Of a stretch of 22,674 nt of DNA, positions 8,206 to 15,036 are shown piece by piece. The stretch comes from UPXZ01 sp964345395 (GTDB taxonomy: Bacteria > Bacteroidota > Bacteroidia > Bacteroidales > Paludibacteraceae): positions 1-22,674 of the forward strand of contig CAYFRA010000025.1 in the NCBI GenBank assembly GCA_964345395.1, written 5' to 3'. Numbering within the stretch: position 1 is the first letter of the stretch; the number at the start of each line of letters is the position of its first letter. The notes under the pieces are model-generated. The model saw nothing but the letters and a program-made list of their open reading frames with translations. It ran no database searches and was not told the DNA's origin. A program made the position numbers and the translations under genes.

Positions 8206-8985
8206 ATGAAAAAATTTAATTTAATTATTCTTTCAGTTATTTCTCTCGCTCTTTTTTCTTGTAAAAATGAACCTGAATTAGGTGAGGTAACATTAGACAC
8301 CACCCAAAAGGAAGTTGTTTTTGGTCAAGTATTTACCATCAAACCGATATTTAGTGAAACCGGTATTGTTAAAAACAAAACTTACCACTGGTCATCTAAT
8401 GCTGACTCAATAGCCTCTGTTGCCCCCTCATTGATTGGTGGATATGGTGAGGTTACTCCACATAGAGTTGGCGAAGCAGTGATTAGCTACAAAAGCTCTG
8501 ATGGCGAAATCGAAAGAAGTGCAAAAATTACCGTTACACCACGTTCCAATATTTTGAATGGTATGATGTATTATGCCAAAGGTAAAAATAAAAACGATGT
8601 TAGGAATAACATCTCAGGCTCATTTTTCCCAGTAGAAGAAGAGTCAAATGATAATTTTTTGGTGTTTAAAAACAGTTCAGAAAACTCAAGCATATTCAAA
8701 CTTATATATGAGTTTGATAACGGTAACAGTCTGAATTCTTTATACGTCGTGTTGAAAAACAACGTCAGCTTAGACACAAAAGATGAAGTTATACACTATA
8801 TAGAAGAACGTTTTAAACGAACAAACAAAGTGCAAGACGGGATACTATATTTCTTAAACACTGGCTTTATCGCCAGCTCAGTTCCTCCTATTGGCACAAT
8901 GATGGGCATATTTGCTGATAAAACAATCAATGGCACTGAATACGCCTTAGGTGTTAAAGTTATTGATCAAACATTGGTTCCGTAA
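8206..8985 (+). CDS. Lipoprotein with Big2-like Ig domain, function unknown
   Basis: The 259-aa product has a lipoprotein signal: Lys-rich start, hydrophobic core and lipobox LFSC with Cys19, so it is lipidated and in the outer membrane or periplasm. Residues about 25-112 fit a bacterial Ig-like group 2 fold (WSSNADSIASV, then GEVTPHRVGEAVISY and AKITVTP). Residues 116-259 form a second, mixed alpha/beta-looking domain that I do not recognise. The gene lies 73 bp after the phosphatase and ends just before a strong terminator, so it is either the last gene of the ispH-pfkA unit or has its own unseen promoter. No ligand can be suggested from sequence. Confidence 0.75.
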   Translation: MKKFNLIILSVISLALFSCKNEPELGEVTLDTTQKEVVFGQVFTIKPIFSETGIVKNKTYHWSSNADSIASVAPSLIGGYGEVTPHRVGEAVISYKSSDGEIERSAKITVTPRSNILNGMMYYAKGKNKNDVRNNISGSFFPVEEESNDNFLVFKNSSENSSIFKLIYEFDNGNSLNSLYVVLKNNVSLDTKDEVIHYIEERFKRTNKVQDGILYFLNTGFIASSVPPIGTMMGIFADKTINGTEYALGVKVIDQTLVP

Positions 8986-9010
8986 AACTCTTCAATAATA
9001 TACATAGACA

Positions 9011-9040
9011 AAAGACTCGCAAAATTTGCGGGTCTTTTTT
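9011..9040 (+). terminator. Rho-independent terminator after the lipoprotein gene
   Basis: The arms at 9011-9020 and 9028-9037 (AAAGACTCGC with GCGGGTCTTT) pair fully with one G-T pair, and the inner AAA/TTT can extend the stem. The right arm runs into a six-T tract (9035-9040). This is the clearest intrinsic terminator in the left half of the window and closes the plus-strand run from porQ. Confidence 0.9.
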
Positions 9041-9075
9041 GTTATCAATTACTTTTATAATTGAAATAATCTTAT

Positions 9076-9083
9076 TATTTTTG
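9076..9083 (+). promoter_or_regulatory. Candidate -7 box for the zinc-ribbon membrane protein
   Basis: TATTTTTG matches TAnnTTTG and lies 38 bp before the ATG at 9122, directly after the preceding terminator, where a new promoter is expected. No good TTG is present at -33 spacing. Confidence 0.45.
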
Positions 9084-9121
9084 TCTCATTAACACTTGAA
9101 ACTATTTAAATCATTCTAATT

Positions 9122-9730
9122 ATGTCAGATGTAGAAATTATCAATGACGAGTTGGTTCGTTGTCGTCCTTGTGGATATGTGATGAAAAAGTCGGAACTTG
9201 AAAAAGTGGGAGTTTGTCCAGCCTGTGGACTTCCTCACACTGTTTTTGAACCATATCGAGAGCGTGTATCGGCCAATCGATTGAAAATATTAGCTATCGA
9301 TTTGCACCCCATTATCATTCATTTATCACAAACTTTTGTGGCAATGATTCCCGTCTTGAGCATTGTCAGATTACTATTCCCAAATTTTATACCTGTTACT
9401 CTTGAGTCAGTTATCATTTTCTCTATCGTAGTATTTCCACTCACACTACTTGGTGCTATTGTGTCGGGGATAATTGATGGATTGACCCGATTTAAAACAT
9501 TAGATAGCCCATTACTACGTTCAAAAATTATTTATAGTGTCATCATCTTTGTTGTTTCAATTTTGATGCTACTTTCATTGATTTACTTCCCCAAACAATA
9601 TGTTCTTCTTGACTTGTTATTTAGTTTAGTTGCTCTATTCTGTGCAGTTAAATTGGGTATGATGGGTAAAAAACTTTTGGATGTGATATTGCCAGGCAAA
9701 TACCAAAGAAGAAAGAAAAAGAAAAGCTAA
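9122..9730 (+). CDS. Rubredoxin-like zinc ribbon fused to four-helix membrane domain
   Basis: The 202-aa product starts with a rubredoxin/rubrerythrin-like knuckle pair: C14-x2-C17 and C32-x2-C35, in RCRPCGY and VCPACGLP, suited to iron or zinc. After a short link come four hydrophobic segments at about 66-86, 92-118, 136-156 and 160-182, and a strongly basic tail (KYQRRKKKKS). The membrane part opens with LHPIIIHLS (H62, H67) and has GIIDGLTRF after helix 2, which resembles the DUF2231 pattern of paired His in small membrane redox proteins; this resemblance is my judgement. It could pass electrons between a cytosolic or periplasmic metal site and the membrane, but function is not established. 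It stands alone between two terminators. Confidence 0.7.
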   Translation: MSDVEIINDELVRCRPCGYVMKKSELEKVGVCPACGLPHTVFEPYRERVSANRLKILAIDLHPIIIHLSQTFVAMIPVLSIVRLLFPNFIPVTLESVIIFSIVVFPLTLLGAIVSGIIDGLTRFKTLDSPLLRSKIIYSVIIFVVSILMLLSLIYFPKQYVLLDLLFSLVALFCAVKLGMMGKKLLDVILPGKYQRRKKKKS

Positions 9731-9794
9731 AATTCGGAGCTATTTCATTGCATGTTCAGTATATTGCTTCACAATAGATGGAGCTTTATATAAA

Positions 9795-9829
9795 AAAGAA
9801 AGTTTGTCATATCCTGACAAACTTTCTTT
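9795..9829. terminator. Bidirectional terminator between tRNA-Arg and zinc-ribbon gene
   Basis: The arms at 9795-9809 and 9815-9829 form a perfect 15-bp inverted repeat with a 5-nt loop. On the minus strand it is followed by TTTTTT-rich sequence and terminates tRNA-Arg; on the plus strand the tail is CTTTCTTT and can end the zinc-ribbon gene. Confidence 0.85.
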
Positions 9830-9834
9830 ACAAG

Positions 9835-9908
9835 TGACCCCGGCGGGATTCTAACCCACGACCTTCAGAACCGGAATCTGACATTCTATACAGCTGAACT
9901 ACAGGGCC
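9835..9908 (-). tRNA. tRNA-Arg(CCG)
   Basis: A 74-nt cloverleaf on the minus strand. The acceptor stem pairs GGCCCTG with CGGGGTC (G-T pairs at 2-71 and 6-67), discriminator A73, no encoded CCA. D stem GTTC/GAAT, anticodon stem TCAGA/TCTGA with loop TTCCGGT, giving anticodon CCG at 9872-9874, and T stem GTGGG/CCCGC. Unusually, the D loop reads AGCTGTATA, with T where G19 is expected, and the T loop reads TTAGAAT, with A in place of C56. The two changes restore a Watson-Crick U19-A56 pair. G18 and T55 are kept. The first tRNA base directly follows a seven-T tract. Confidence 0.93.
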
Positions 9909-9946
9909 AAAAAAATGGTGTAATCTCCTTATCGAAAATTACACCA
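9909..9946 (-). terminator. Terminator of the zinc peptidase gene, abutting tRNA-Arg
   Basis: On the minus strand a 9-bp perfect stem (arms 9938-9946 and 9916-9924, TGGTGTAAT with ATTACACCA) with a 13-nt loop is followed by seven T (9909-9915), and the next base is G1 of tRNA-Arg. Its position after the peptidase stop (9981) fits an intrinsic terminator. Confidence 0.75.
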
Positions 9947-9954
9947 CAAAGATA
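9947..9954 (-). promoter_or_regulatory. Candidate -7 box for tRNA-Arg
   Basis: TATCTTTG on the minus strand is identical to the box of tRNA-His and lies between the peptidase stop codon and the terminator stem. Initiation 4-7 bases downstream would start the transcript within the first stem arm. No TTG is seen at -33 spacing. Confidence 0.5.
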
Positions 9955-9980
9955 ATAAAATTTTTATTGATTACTATGGT

Positions 9981-10694
9981 CTAATTTCGTCTTCCCATAA
10001 AAATCATAATGTAATAAAACAGAGTTGCCAACGAACTTAAAGCTGCAATGAAATAAGTATAAGCAGCTGCTTTCAAAGCTCCTTTAGCAGCAGCACCTGT
10101 TTGGTTATTGGTGATACCTGCACCATTGAGCCAAGCCAAAGCTCTTCGTGATGCGTCCACCTCCACTGGCAGCGTTACGATGCTAAACAAAGTAGTCAGT
10201 GAAAACAAAATAATACCCAAAAGTAATAGCTGCGGAAAGACATTGAGCACCAAAATACCCCCTAATAAAATCCACTGCAACCAACGCGATGAGATATTGA
10301 TAATGGGCACCAATCTGGATCGCATTTGAAGAGGTGCGTAAGATTTGGCGTGTTGCACCGCATGCCCACACTCGTGTGCAGCAACGGCTGCTGCTGCCAC
10401 GCTGTTAGATGCATAGACAACATCACTCAAATTTACAGTCTTATTAATTGGGTTATAATGATCTGTCAACTGACCAGGAGTTGATATCACTTTCACATCA
10501 TAAATACCATTTTCGTGAAGCATCTTTTCGGCAATTTCTCTCCCTGTCAATCCACCAGGCATCATCATTTTAGAATACTTCTTAAATTTTGATTGAAAAT
10601 TCATCTGTACCAACCAGCTAAGCAATGCAACTAAGCCAAATAGTAGGTAAGGTGCATAGTTGAAGCCAGCCTGCAATGTTTGATAATCGTTCAT
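9981..10694 (-). CDS. Membrane zinc metallopeptidase, YugP family
   Basis: The 237-aa product fits the YugP-type neutral zinc metallopeptidase family (Pfam Zn_peptidase_2). The catalytic HECGH motif is at 107-111 in AAHECGHAVQHA, and the third ligand is probably E178 in LPVEVDAS. Hydrophobic segments lie at about 13-32, 140-160, 161-177 and 211-232, so it is an integral membrane protease with its active site next to the membrane. Between helix 1 and the active site lie the family segments GLTGREIAEKML and DHYNP. Its substrates are not known. It lies 108 bp after purA and is followed by a terminator that touches tRNA-Arg. Confidence 0.88.
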   Translation of the reverse strand: MNDYQTLQAGFNYAPYLLFGLVALLSWLVQMNFQSKFKKYSKMMMPGGLTGREIAEKMLHENGIYDVKVISTPGQLTDHYNPINKTVNLSDVVYASNSVAAAAVAAHECGHAVQHAKSYAPLQMRSRLVPIINISSRWLQWILLGGILVLNVFPQLLLLGIILFSLTTLFSIVTLPVEVDASRRALAWLNGAGITNNQTGAAAKGALKAAAYTYFIAALSSLATLFYYIMIFMGRRN

Positions 10695-10802
10695 AATATA
10701 TAAAATTTTATGTTTTTTATTTCTGCTATTGACTAAGTTACAAAATTTAAGCCAATTCGATGATGCTCCACCGACTACAGCAACTAATTATAAAATTTCG
10801 AC

Positions 10803-12068
10803 TTACCTAATGATGGTTTGTGCCCTATCAGGCCCAACAGAGATGATTTTAATAGGTACTTCGAGTTCTTTTTCTAAAAATCTCACATACTCATTAAATG
10901 CTGCTGGAAATTCTGATTCATGTTGCATATTTGACATATCAACCTGCCATCCTGTCAGTTCTTCATAGATAGGCTCATCCACCAAATCCATATCATAAGG
11001 CATTGTTTTATAGATTTCATCTCCAATTTTATAGGCAACACAAGCTTTGATGCTCTTCATCTGATCAAGCACATCAGATTTCATCATGATCAATTGTGTT
11101 ACACCATTGATGGATATGGTATATTTCAAAGCTACCAAATCAATCCATCCACAGCGTCTTGGACGACCTGTTACTGAGCCAAATTCAGCCCCTTTGTTTC
11201 TCATCTCATCTGCAATTTCGTCAAAAAGTTCAGTAGGAAATGGGCCACTACCAACACGGGTAACGTAAGCTTTGAAAATTCCATACACTTCCCCAATTTT
11301 GCTTGGCGAAATACCCAAACCAGTGCAAGCACCTGCACTCACCGTGTTGGATGAAGTTACAAATGGGTAGGTTCCAAAGTCAATATCCAACAATGAACCT
11401 TGAGCACCTTCTGCCAACACTGTTTTCCCTGCTTTGAGCGATGCGTTGATCATCTCTTCGCTATCAATAAATTCAAATGTTTTGAGCAACTCTACTCCTT
11501 CAAACCACTCTTTTTCTAAAGCATTCAAATCGTAGTCAAACGAATCGTATTGTTTCAAAATATCCAAATGTTTCTGTTTGAGTACTTCATATTTTTCTTC
11601 AAAATTATTTAGAATATCACCAACACGAAGTCCATTTCGACTAATTTTGTCGGTATAAGTGGGACCTATGCCTTTACCAGTGGTACCAATCTTAGCTTTG
11701 CCTTTTGCCAATTCAGAAGCTTGGTCTAACAGGCAGTGAGTAGGTAAAATCAAGTGTGCTTTCTTCGATATTTTTAGCCTTTGCGTGAGAGCATGTCCCG
11801 AAACTTCAAGAGCTTCGACCTCATCTTTGAAAAGAGAAGGATTGAGCACCACCCCATTACCTATCACATTGGCTTTGTTGCCCTGAAAAATGCCAGAAGG
11901 AATTGAGCGAAGAACATATTTCTCACCCTCAAACTCAAGGGTATGTCCGGCATTGGGTCCACCCTGAAAACGTGCAACAATATCATAATTGGGCGTGAGT
12001 ACATCCACTATTTTTCCTTTACCCTCATCACCCCATTGGAGACCTAACAAAACATCTACTTTGTTCAT
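10803..12068 (-). CDS. purA: Adenylosuccinate synthetase
   Basis: PurA joins IMP and aspartate using GTP, the first committed step to AMP, in the cytosol. The 421-aa product has normal length. Signatures include the phosphate loop GDEGKGK (13-19), GGPNAGHT near 36-43, the IMP-binding IGTTGKGIGP, the AQGSLLDIDFGTYP block with TSSNT, and VTGRPRRCGW in the C-terminal half. It follows the Fur-family gene by 54 bp on the same strand, so it is probably part of an alkD-fur-purA unit; the pairing with a Fur-family gene next door is common in Bacteroidales as far as I recall. Confidence 0.97.
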   Translation of the reverse strand: MNKVDVLLGLQWGDEGKGKIVDVLTPNYDIVARFQGGPNAGHTLEFEGEKYVLRSIPSGIFQGNKANVIGNGVVLNPSLFKDEVEALEVSGHALTQRLKISKKAHLILPTHCLLDQASELAKGKAKIGTTGKGIGPTYTDKISRNGLRVGDILNNFEEKYEVLKQKHLDILKQYDSFDYDLNALEKEWFEGVELLKTFEFIDSEEMINASLKAGKTVLAEGAQGSLLDIDFGTYPFVTSSNTVSAGACTGLGISPSKIGEVYGIFKAYVTRVGSGPFPTELFDEIADEMRNKGAEFGSVTGRPRRCGWIDLVALKYTISINGVTQLIMMKSDVLDQMKSIKACVAYKIGDEIYKTMPYDMDLVDEPIYEELTGWQVDMSNMQHESEFPAAFNEYVRFLEKELEVPIKIISVGPDRAQTIIR

Positions 12069-12122
12069 TTATTATTATTTTTTTAATTTGATTTTTGAAT
12101 TGTTACCTGTTAGAACAATCAA

Positions 12123-12575
12123 TTATTTAGTTTTTTTTAATTTACATTTTTTACAAATACCATAAACATAGAGCGAATAGTGTGTTGGATCAAAAGTAGC
12201 AAATCTCTTGCTTTGCACAGCTGTCTTAACTTTTCGATCATAAAACTCCCTCACCGCTCCACACTTTGTACAAACCAAATGGTGGTGAGTTTGTGTACCA
12301 AATGTTTTCTCATATTCGGCAATCTGATCACCAAACTGATGTTTTACTATGAGTTGGCAATCTTCTAAAAGTTCAAGTGTATTATATATTGTTGCTAAAC
12401 TAACGCGATACTCTTTTTCCATCATATTGAAAAGAGTTTCTGCATTGAAGTGACCTTCAATAGCATAAACCTGATTGAGAATAGCGTATCTTTCGGGTGT
12501 TTTCCGATGCTTTTTCTCAATCATATAATTGGTAAACACATCTTTAACAGTTTGTAGAGATTGACTGTCTTTCAT
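12123..12575 (-). CDS. Fur-family transcriptional repressor
   Basis: This 150-aa DNA-binding regulator has the Fur layout. An N-terminal winged helix (about 10-80, with VSLATIYNTLELL as recognition helix) precedes a metal-binding dimerisation domain. Metal ligands visible are H42, the cluster H97-H98-H99, C102-x2-C105 and C141-x2-C144; the two CxxC pairs form the structural zinc site. A Glu (E89) occupies the place where PerR proteins usually have Asp, which leans toward Fur rather than PerR, but the subtype is not certain from sequence alone. It lies 63 bp after the AlkD-like gene and 54 bp before purA. A TAnnTTTG box at 12608-12615 could give it its own promoter. Confidence 0.92.
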   Translation of the reverse strand: MKDSQSLQTVKDVFTNYMIEKKHRKTPERYAILNQVYAIEGHFNAETLFNMMEKEYRVSLATIYNTLELLEDCQLIVKHQFGDQIAEYEKTFGTQTHHHLVCTKCGAVREFYDRKVKTAVQSKRFATFDPTHYSLYVYGICKKCKLKKTK

Positions 12576-12607
12576 AAATAAACACTTTTTTAAAAATACA
12601 AAACAAA

Positions 12608-12615
12608 CAAAAATA
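12608..12615 (-). promoter_or_regulatory. Candidate -7 box for the Fur-family gene
   Basis: TATTTTTG on the minus strand, 33 bp upstream of the Fur-family start, matches the Bacteroidota -7 consensus; no convincing -33 TTG is present. Confidence 0.45.
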
Positions 12616-12638
12616 GTGATTTTTATTTGATTTTGATG

Positions 12639-13325
12639 TTAATCTTCTAAAAAAGATATTTCAAAGTTTATTTCATTCAAAATGTATTCAACAGAATGCG
12701 AGGGATTAGCTTTCAAAGCCTCAATTTTCTCTTTTAGTTTCGCTACAAAATCTGCTCCATTTCTACCAAAACGCGACAGGGCAGTTGCAATAGAACGGTA
12801 GAGGAAGTAATTTTCGGTTTTGGCCAACTCAACAGCTCTATCAATAGCATCATCTATTTCTTCTAAATTATATTGATTGTATGACCGCGTAATAAGTGTA
12901 AAGCCAAGCACCTGATGCCACTCATCCTCACTCACAATCAAATCTTTAGACCACTTTTTTGCACTTGAATGCTTAGCCAATAAATTCATACTCAACTGCT
13001 CCACAAGTTCAATGTTATTCACGTCATTCAGCCACACGCCAAACTGCTTATCATCAAACTGCTCAATGGGATAAAGCAAACTTGCCATAATCATTGTTTC
13101 GCGGTGCTTCATCGCCCAAAGTCTGCTTGCTAAGTCTTGATTTGGCTCATACTCCTTGGCTATCTCTTTGATGTGCATCAATGAGGCACCCCAGTTTACC
13201 TTATAATGTAAACCTTTTTCTCGCATTGATGCTGAAACCTCACCATTCATTCGCAGTCTCAATTGTCGTCTGATCGACTTAATTTGTAGCTCTATTTCTG
13301 GGTTACTTAGAAAAAACTGTTGCAT
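12639..13325 (-). CDS. DNA alkylation repair protein (AlkD-like HEAT-repeat family)
   Basis: The 228-aa, mostly helical product resembles the AlkD-like DNA alkylation repair family, in which HEAT-like repeats wrap around DNA and remove positively charged alkylated bases. Recognisable family features are the N-terminal MNGEVSASMREKGL with VNWGASL, the LWAMKHRETMIMASLL helix, and the conserved order of short amphipathic helices up to LNEINFEISFLE. The classic AlkD catalytic Trp/Asp residues cannot be aligned with certainty by eye, so glycosylase activity is not proved. It is the first gene of a minus-strand run with the Fur-family gene and purA and is divergent from tRNA-His. Confidence 0.75.
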   Translation of the reverse strand: MQQFFLSNPEIELQIKSIRRQLRLRMNGEVSASMREKGLHYKVNWGASLMHIKEIAKEYEPNQDLASRLWAMKHRETMIMASLLYPIEQFDDKQFGVWLNDVNNIELVEQLSMNLLAKHSSAKKWSKDLIVSEDEWHQVLGFTLITRSYNQYNLEEIDDAIDRAVELAKTENYFLYRSIATALSRFGRNGADFVAKLKEKIEALKANPSHSVEYILNEINFEISFLED

Positions 13326-13386
13326 ATTTTCAATTCATTTTTAATTGTTCTATAACTGTTTTATTTAAAAGTCTTCGCATTTAGAT

Positions 13387-13401
13387 TGATTATCAATATC
13401 A
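13387..13401. promoter_or_regulatory. Possible Fur-like box upstream of the AlkD-like gene
   Basis: TGATTATCAATATCA agrees with the classic 7-1-7 Fur box at 12 of 15 positions. It lies 62 bp upstream of the first gene of the run that contains the Fur-family regulator. The region is AT-rich, so chance similarity is quite possible. Confidence 0.25.
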
Positions 13402-13448
13402 TTAGCAAGTTTTGCATATAGGCCAATGATTGAAGCGAACTCTTTTTG

Positions 13449-13456
13449 CAAAGATA
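13449..13456 (-). promoter_or_regulatory. Candidate -7 box for the AlkD-like gene
   Basis: TATCTTTG on the minus strand matches TAnnTTTG, with no TTG at correct -33 spacing. The leader to the start at 13325 would be about 115 nt and would contain the Fur-like box. Confidence 0.4.
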
Positions 13457-13479
13457 TTGAAGTTTTTTCTAATAATAAA

Positions 13480-13511
13480 TTTGCAAATTAATAAAAAGCA
13501 CACTATCTTTG
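13480..13511 (+). promoter_or_regulatory. Promoter of tRNA-His
   Basis: TTTG (13480-13483), a 20-nt spacer and TATCTTTG (13504-13511) match the Bacteroidota -33/-7 promoter TTTG-N19-21-TAnnTTTG in both boxes and spacing. The tRNA begins 15 nt after the -7 box. Confidence 0.85.
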
Positions 13512-13525
13512 CACCGCAATAAAAT

Positions 13526-13603
13526 GGTGGTTGTAGCTCAGTTGGTTAGAGCGTTGGATTGTGGTTCCAAAAGTCGCGGGTTCGAATCCCGTCTTCCACC
13601 CCA
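13526..13603 (+). tRNA. tRNA-His(GTG)
   Basis: The cloverleaf has the His-specific extra G(-1) opposite C73 and an encoded CCA (13601-13603). D stem GCTC/GAGC with loop AGTTGGTTA, anticodon stem TTGGA/TCCAA with loop TTGTGGT giving anticodon GTG, and T stem GCGGG/CCCGT with normal loop TTCGAAT. The acceptor stem pairs GTGGTTG with CTTCCAC: pairs 1-72 to 4-69 and 7-66 are sound, but 5-68 and 6-67 are both U-U. The promoter directly upstream is excellent. Identity is certain; the double mismatch is odd. Confidence 0.95.
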
Positions 13604-13610
13604 TAAGCAT

Positions 13611-13644
13611 TGAAAGGAAGCACACGGACAGTAGCTTCCTTTCA
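13611..13644 (+). terminator. Hairpin after tRNA-His
   Basis: Perfect 11-bp arms TGAAAGGAAGC (13611-13621) and GCTTCCTTTCA (13634-13644) around a 12-nt loop. The following TTCATT is a poor T-tract, so it may be a weak terminator, or a processing or attenuation structure between tRNA-His and lysC. Confidence 0.6.
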
Positions 13645-13707
13645 TTCATTAAAAGAGAATATTATCCACTTGGTGAGAGAAAACTACACCTTAATTATTA
13701 TACAAAT

Positions 13708-15024
13708 ATGAAAATTTTAAAATTTGGTGGAACTTCAATTGGTACTGTTGAAGGAATAAAAAATGTAGCTCAACTGATAACAAAAAATGACGAGGGAAAA
13801 ATCATCGTTCTCTCAGCTTTATCGGGCACGACCAATAGTTTGGTTGAAATATCTGATTATTTTTACAAAAACAATTCGGCCGGAGCTTTAGAAAAAATCA
13901 ACATCTTACAGCAAAAATATGAAGGCATTTTTGATGAGCTATACACCAAAGAGGATAATAAAAAGAAAATCAAAAAATTTGCTGATGATCTATTTGCCTA
14001 TTTGAGGGGGTTCTCAAAAAATATTTTTACGATTTTTGAAGAGAAAGCAATATTGGCACAAGGAGAAATATTATCAACTCATATTATGAAATACTATTTA
14101 GAAGAGTTGAATATCGATTGCGTTATGTTGCCCGCTTTAGATTTTATGCGAATTGATAAAAACAGTGAACCTGACACAGCATATATCTCAGAACATCTCA
14201 ACAAGCTATTGGAAGAGAACAGTGGTAAAAAACTGTATCTCACACAGGGTTATATTTGTCGTAACTTTTATGGCGAAATAGATAACCTAAAACGTGGTGG
14301 TAGCGACTATACAGCTTCGCTGATAGGTGCAGCTATACGTGCCGATGAGATACAAATTTGGACAGATATAGATGGTCTGCACAACAATGACCCACGCATA
14401 GTTGAGGGCACAAAACCGGTTCCTTTGCTTCATTTTGACGAAGCTGCGGAGTTGGCATATTTTGGGGCTAAAATTCTACACCCTACCTGTATATTGCCTG
14501 CAAAACTGCACAACATTCCAGTTCGCCTACTCAATACGATGAACCCTACTGCCTATGGCACACTCATTTCAAACAAGAGAATACCGGGAGTCATTGAAGC
14601 TATCGCTGCTAAAGATAATATCACCGCTATCAAAATCAAATCGGGACATATGCTCTTGGCTTATGGTTTTTTGAGAAAAGTTTTTGAAGTTTTTGAAAAA
14701 AATCAAACTCCTATTGATATGATTACCACTTCGGAAGTGGGTGTATCTGTAACGATTGACGACACGCATAAATTGGGTGAGATCATCAATGAGTTGAAAA
14801 AATTTGGTACGGTAACAGTTGATACCGACAAAGTAATCATCTGCATTGTAGGTGATATGGATCAAAACTTTACTGGATTCCAATCAAAAATAGTTAACGC
14901 TTTAGATGATGTGCCAATTCGTATGATTTCATATGGCGGAAGCAATTACAACATCTCTTTTTTAATCAATGCTGAGGATAAAGAACGTGCGTTGAAACAA
15001 TTGAGTAAAGCAATTTTCGATTAG
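13708..15024 (+). CDS. lysC: Aspartate kinase (lysine/DAP pathway)
   Basis: LysC phosphorylates aspartate, the first step to diaminopimelate, lysine, threonine and methionine. The start at 13708 is chosen because it yields MKILKFGGTS, the family's N-terminus; the open frame extends upstream into tRNA-His, but that part is not coding. The resulting 438 aa has the usual length for the monofunctional enzyme of Bacteroidales. Motifs: KFGGTS (5-10), the ALSGTTNSLVEI segment, RGGSDYTASLIGAA with WTDIDG, and DEAAELAYFGAKILHP, followed by two ACT-type regulatory domains in the last 120 or so residues, suggesting feedback control by an amino acid. No homoserine dehydrogenase part is present. lysA follows after 75 bp. 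No separate promoter is evident, so it may be read from the tRNA-His promoter. Confidence 0.95.
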   Translation: MKILKFGGTSIGTVEGIKNVAQLITKNDEGKIIVLSALSGTTNSLVEISDYFYKNNSAGALEKINILQQKYEGIFDELYTKEDNKKKIKKFADDLFAYLRGFSKNIFTIFEEKAILAQGEILSTHIMKYYLEELNIDCVMLPALDFMRIDKNSEPDTAYISEHLNKLLEENSGKKLYLTQGYICRNFYGEIDNLKRGGSDYTASLIGAAIRADEIQIWTDIDGLHNNDPRIVEGTKPVPLLHFDEAAELAYFGAKILHPTCILPAKLHNIPVRLLNTMNPTAYGTLISNKRIPGVIEAIAAKDNITAIKIKSGHMLLAYGFLRKVFEVFEKNQTPIDMITTSEVGVSVTIDDTHKLGEIINELKKFGTVTVDTDKVIICIVGDMDQNFTGFQSKIVNALDDVPIRMISYGGSNYNISFLINAEDKERALKQLSKAIFD

Positions 15025-15036
15025 TTTAATAATATA

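Noticed and set aside
13561..13707. Upstream extension of the lysC reading frame (49 extra residues)
   Set aside because: It begins inside tRNA-His, spans a hairpin, and its residues are unlike the aspartate kinase N-terminus, which starts cleanly at 13708.
13604..13707. Lysine riboswitch before lysC
   Set aside because: The stretch is about 100 nt, too short for the L-box aptamer, and holds only one simple hairpin.
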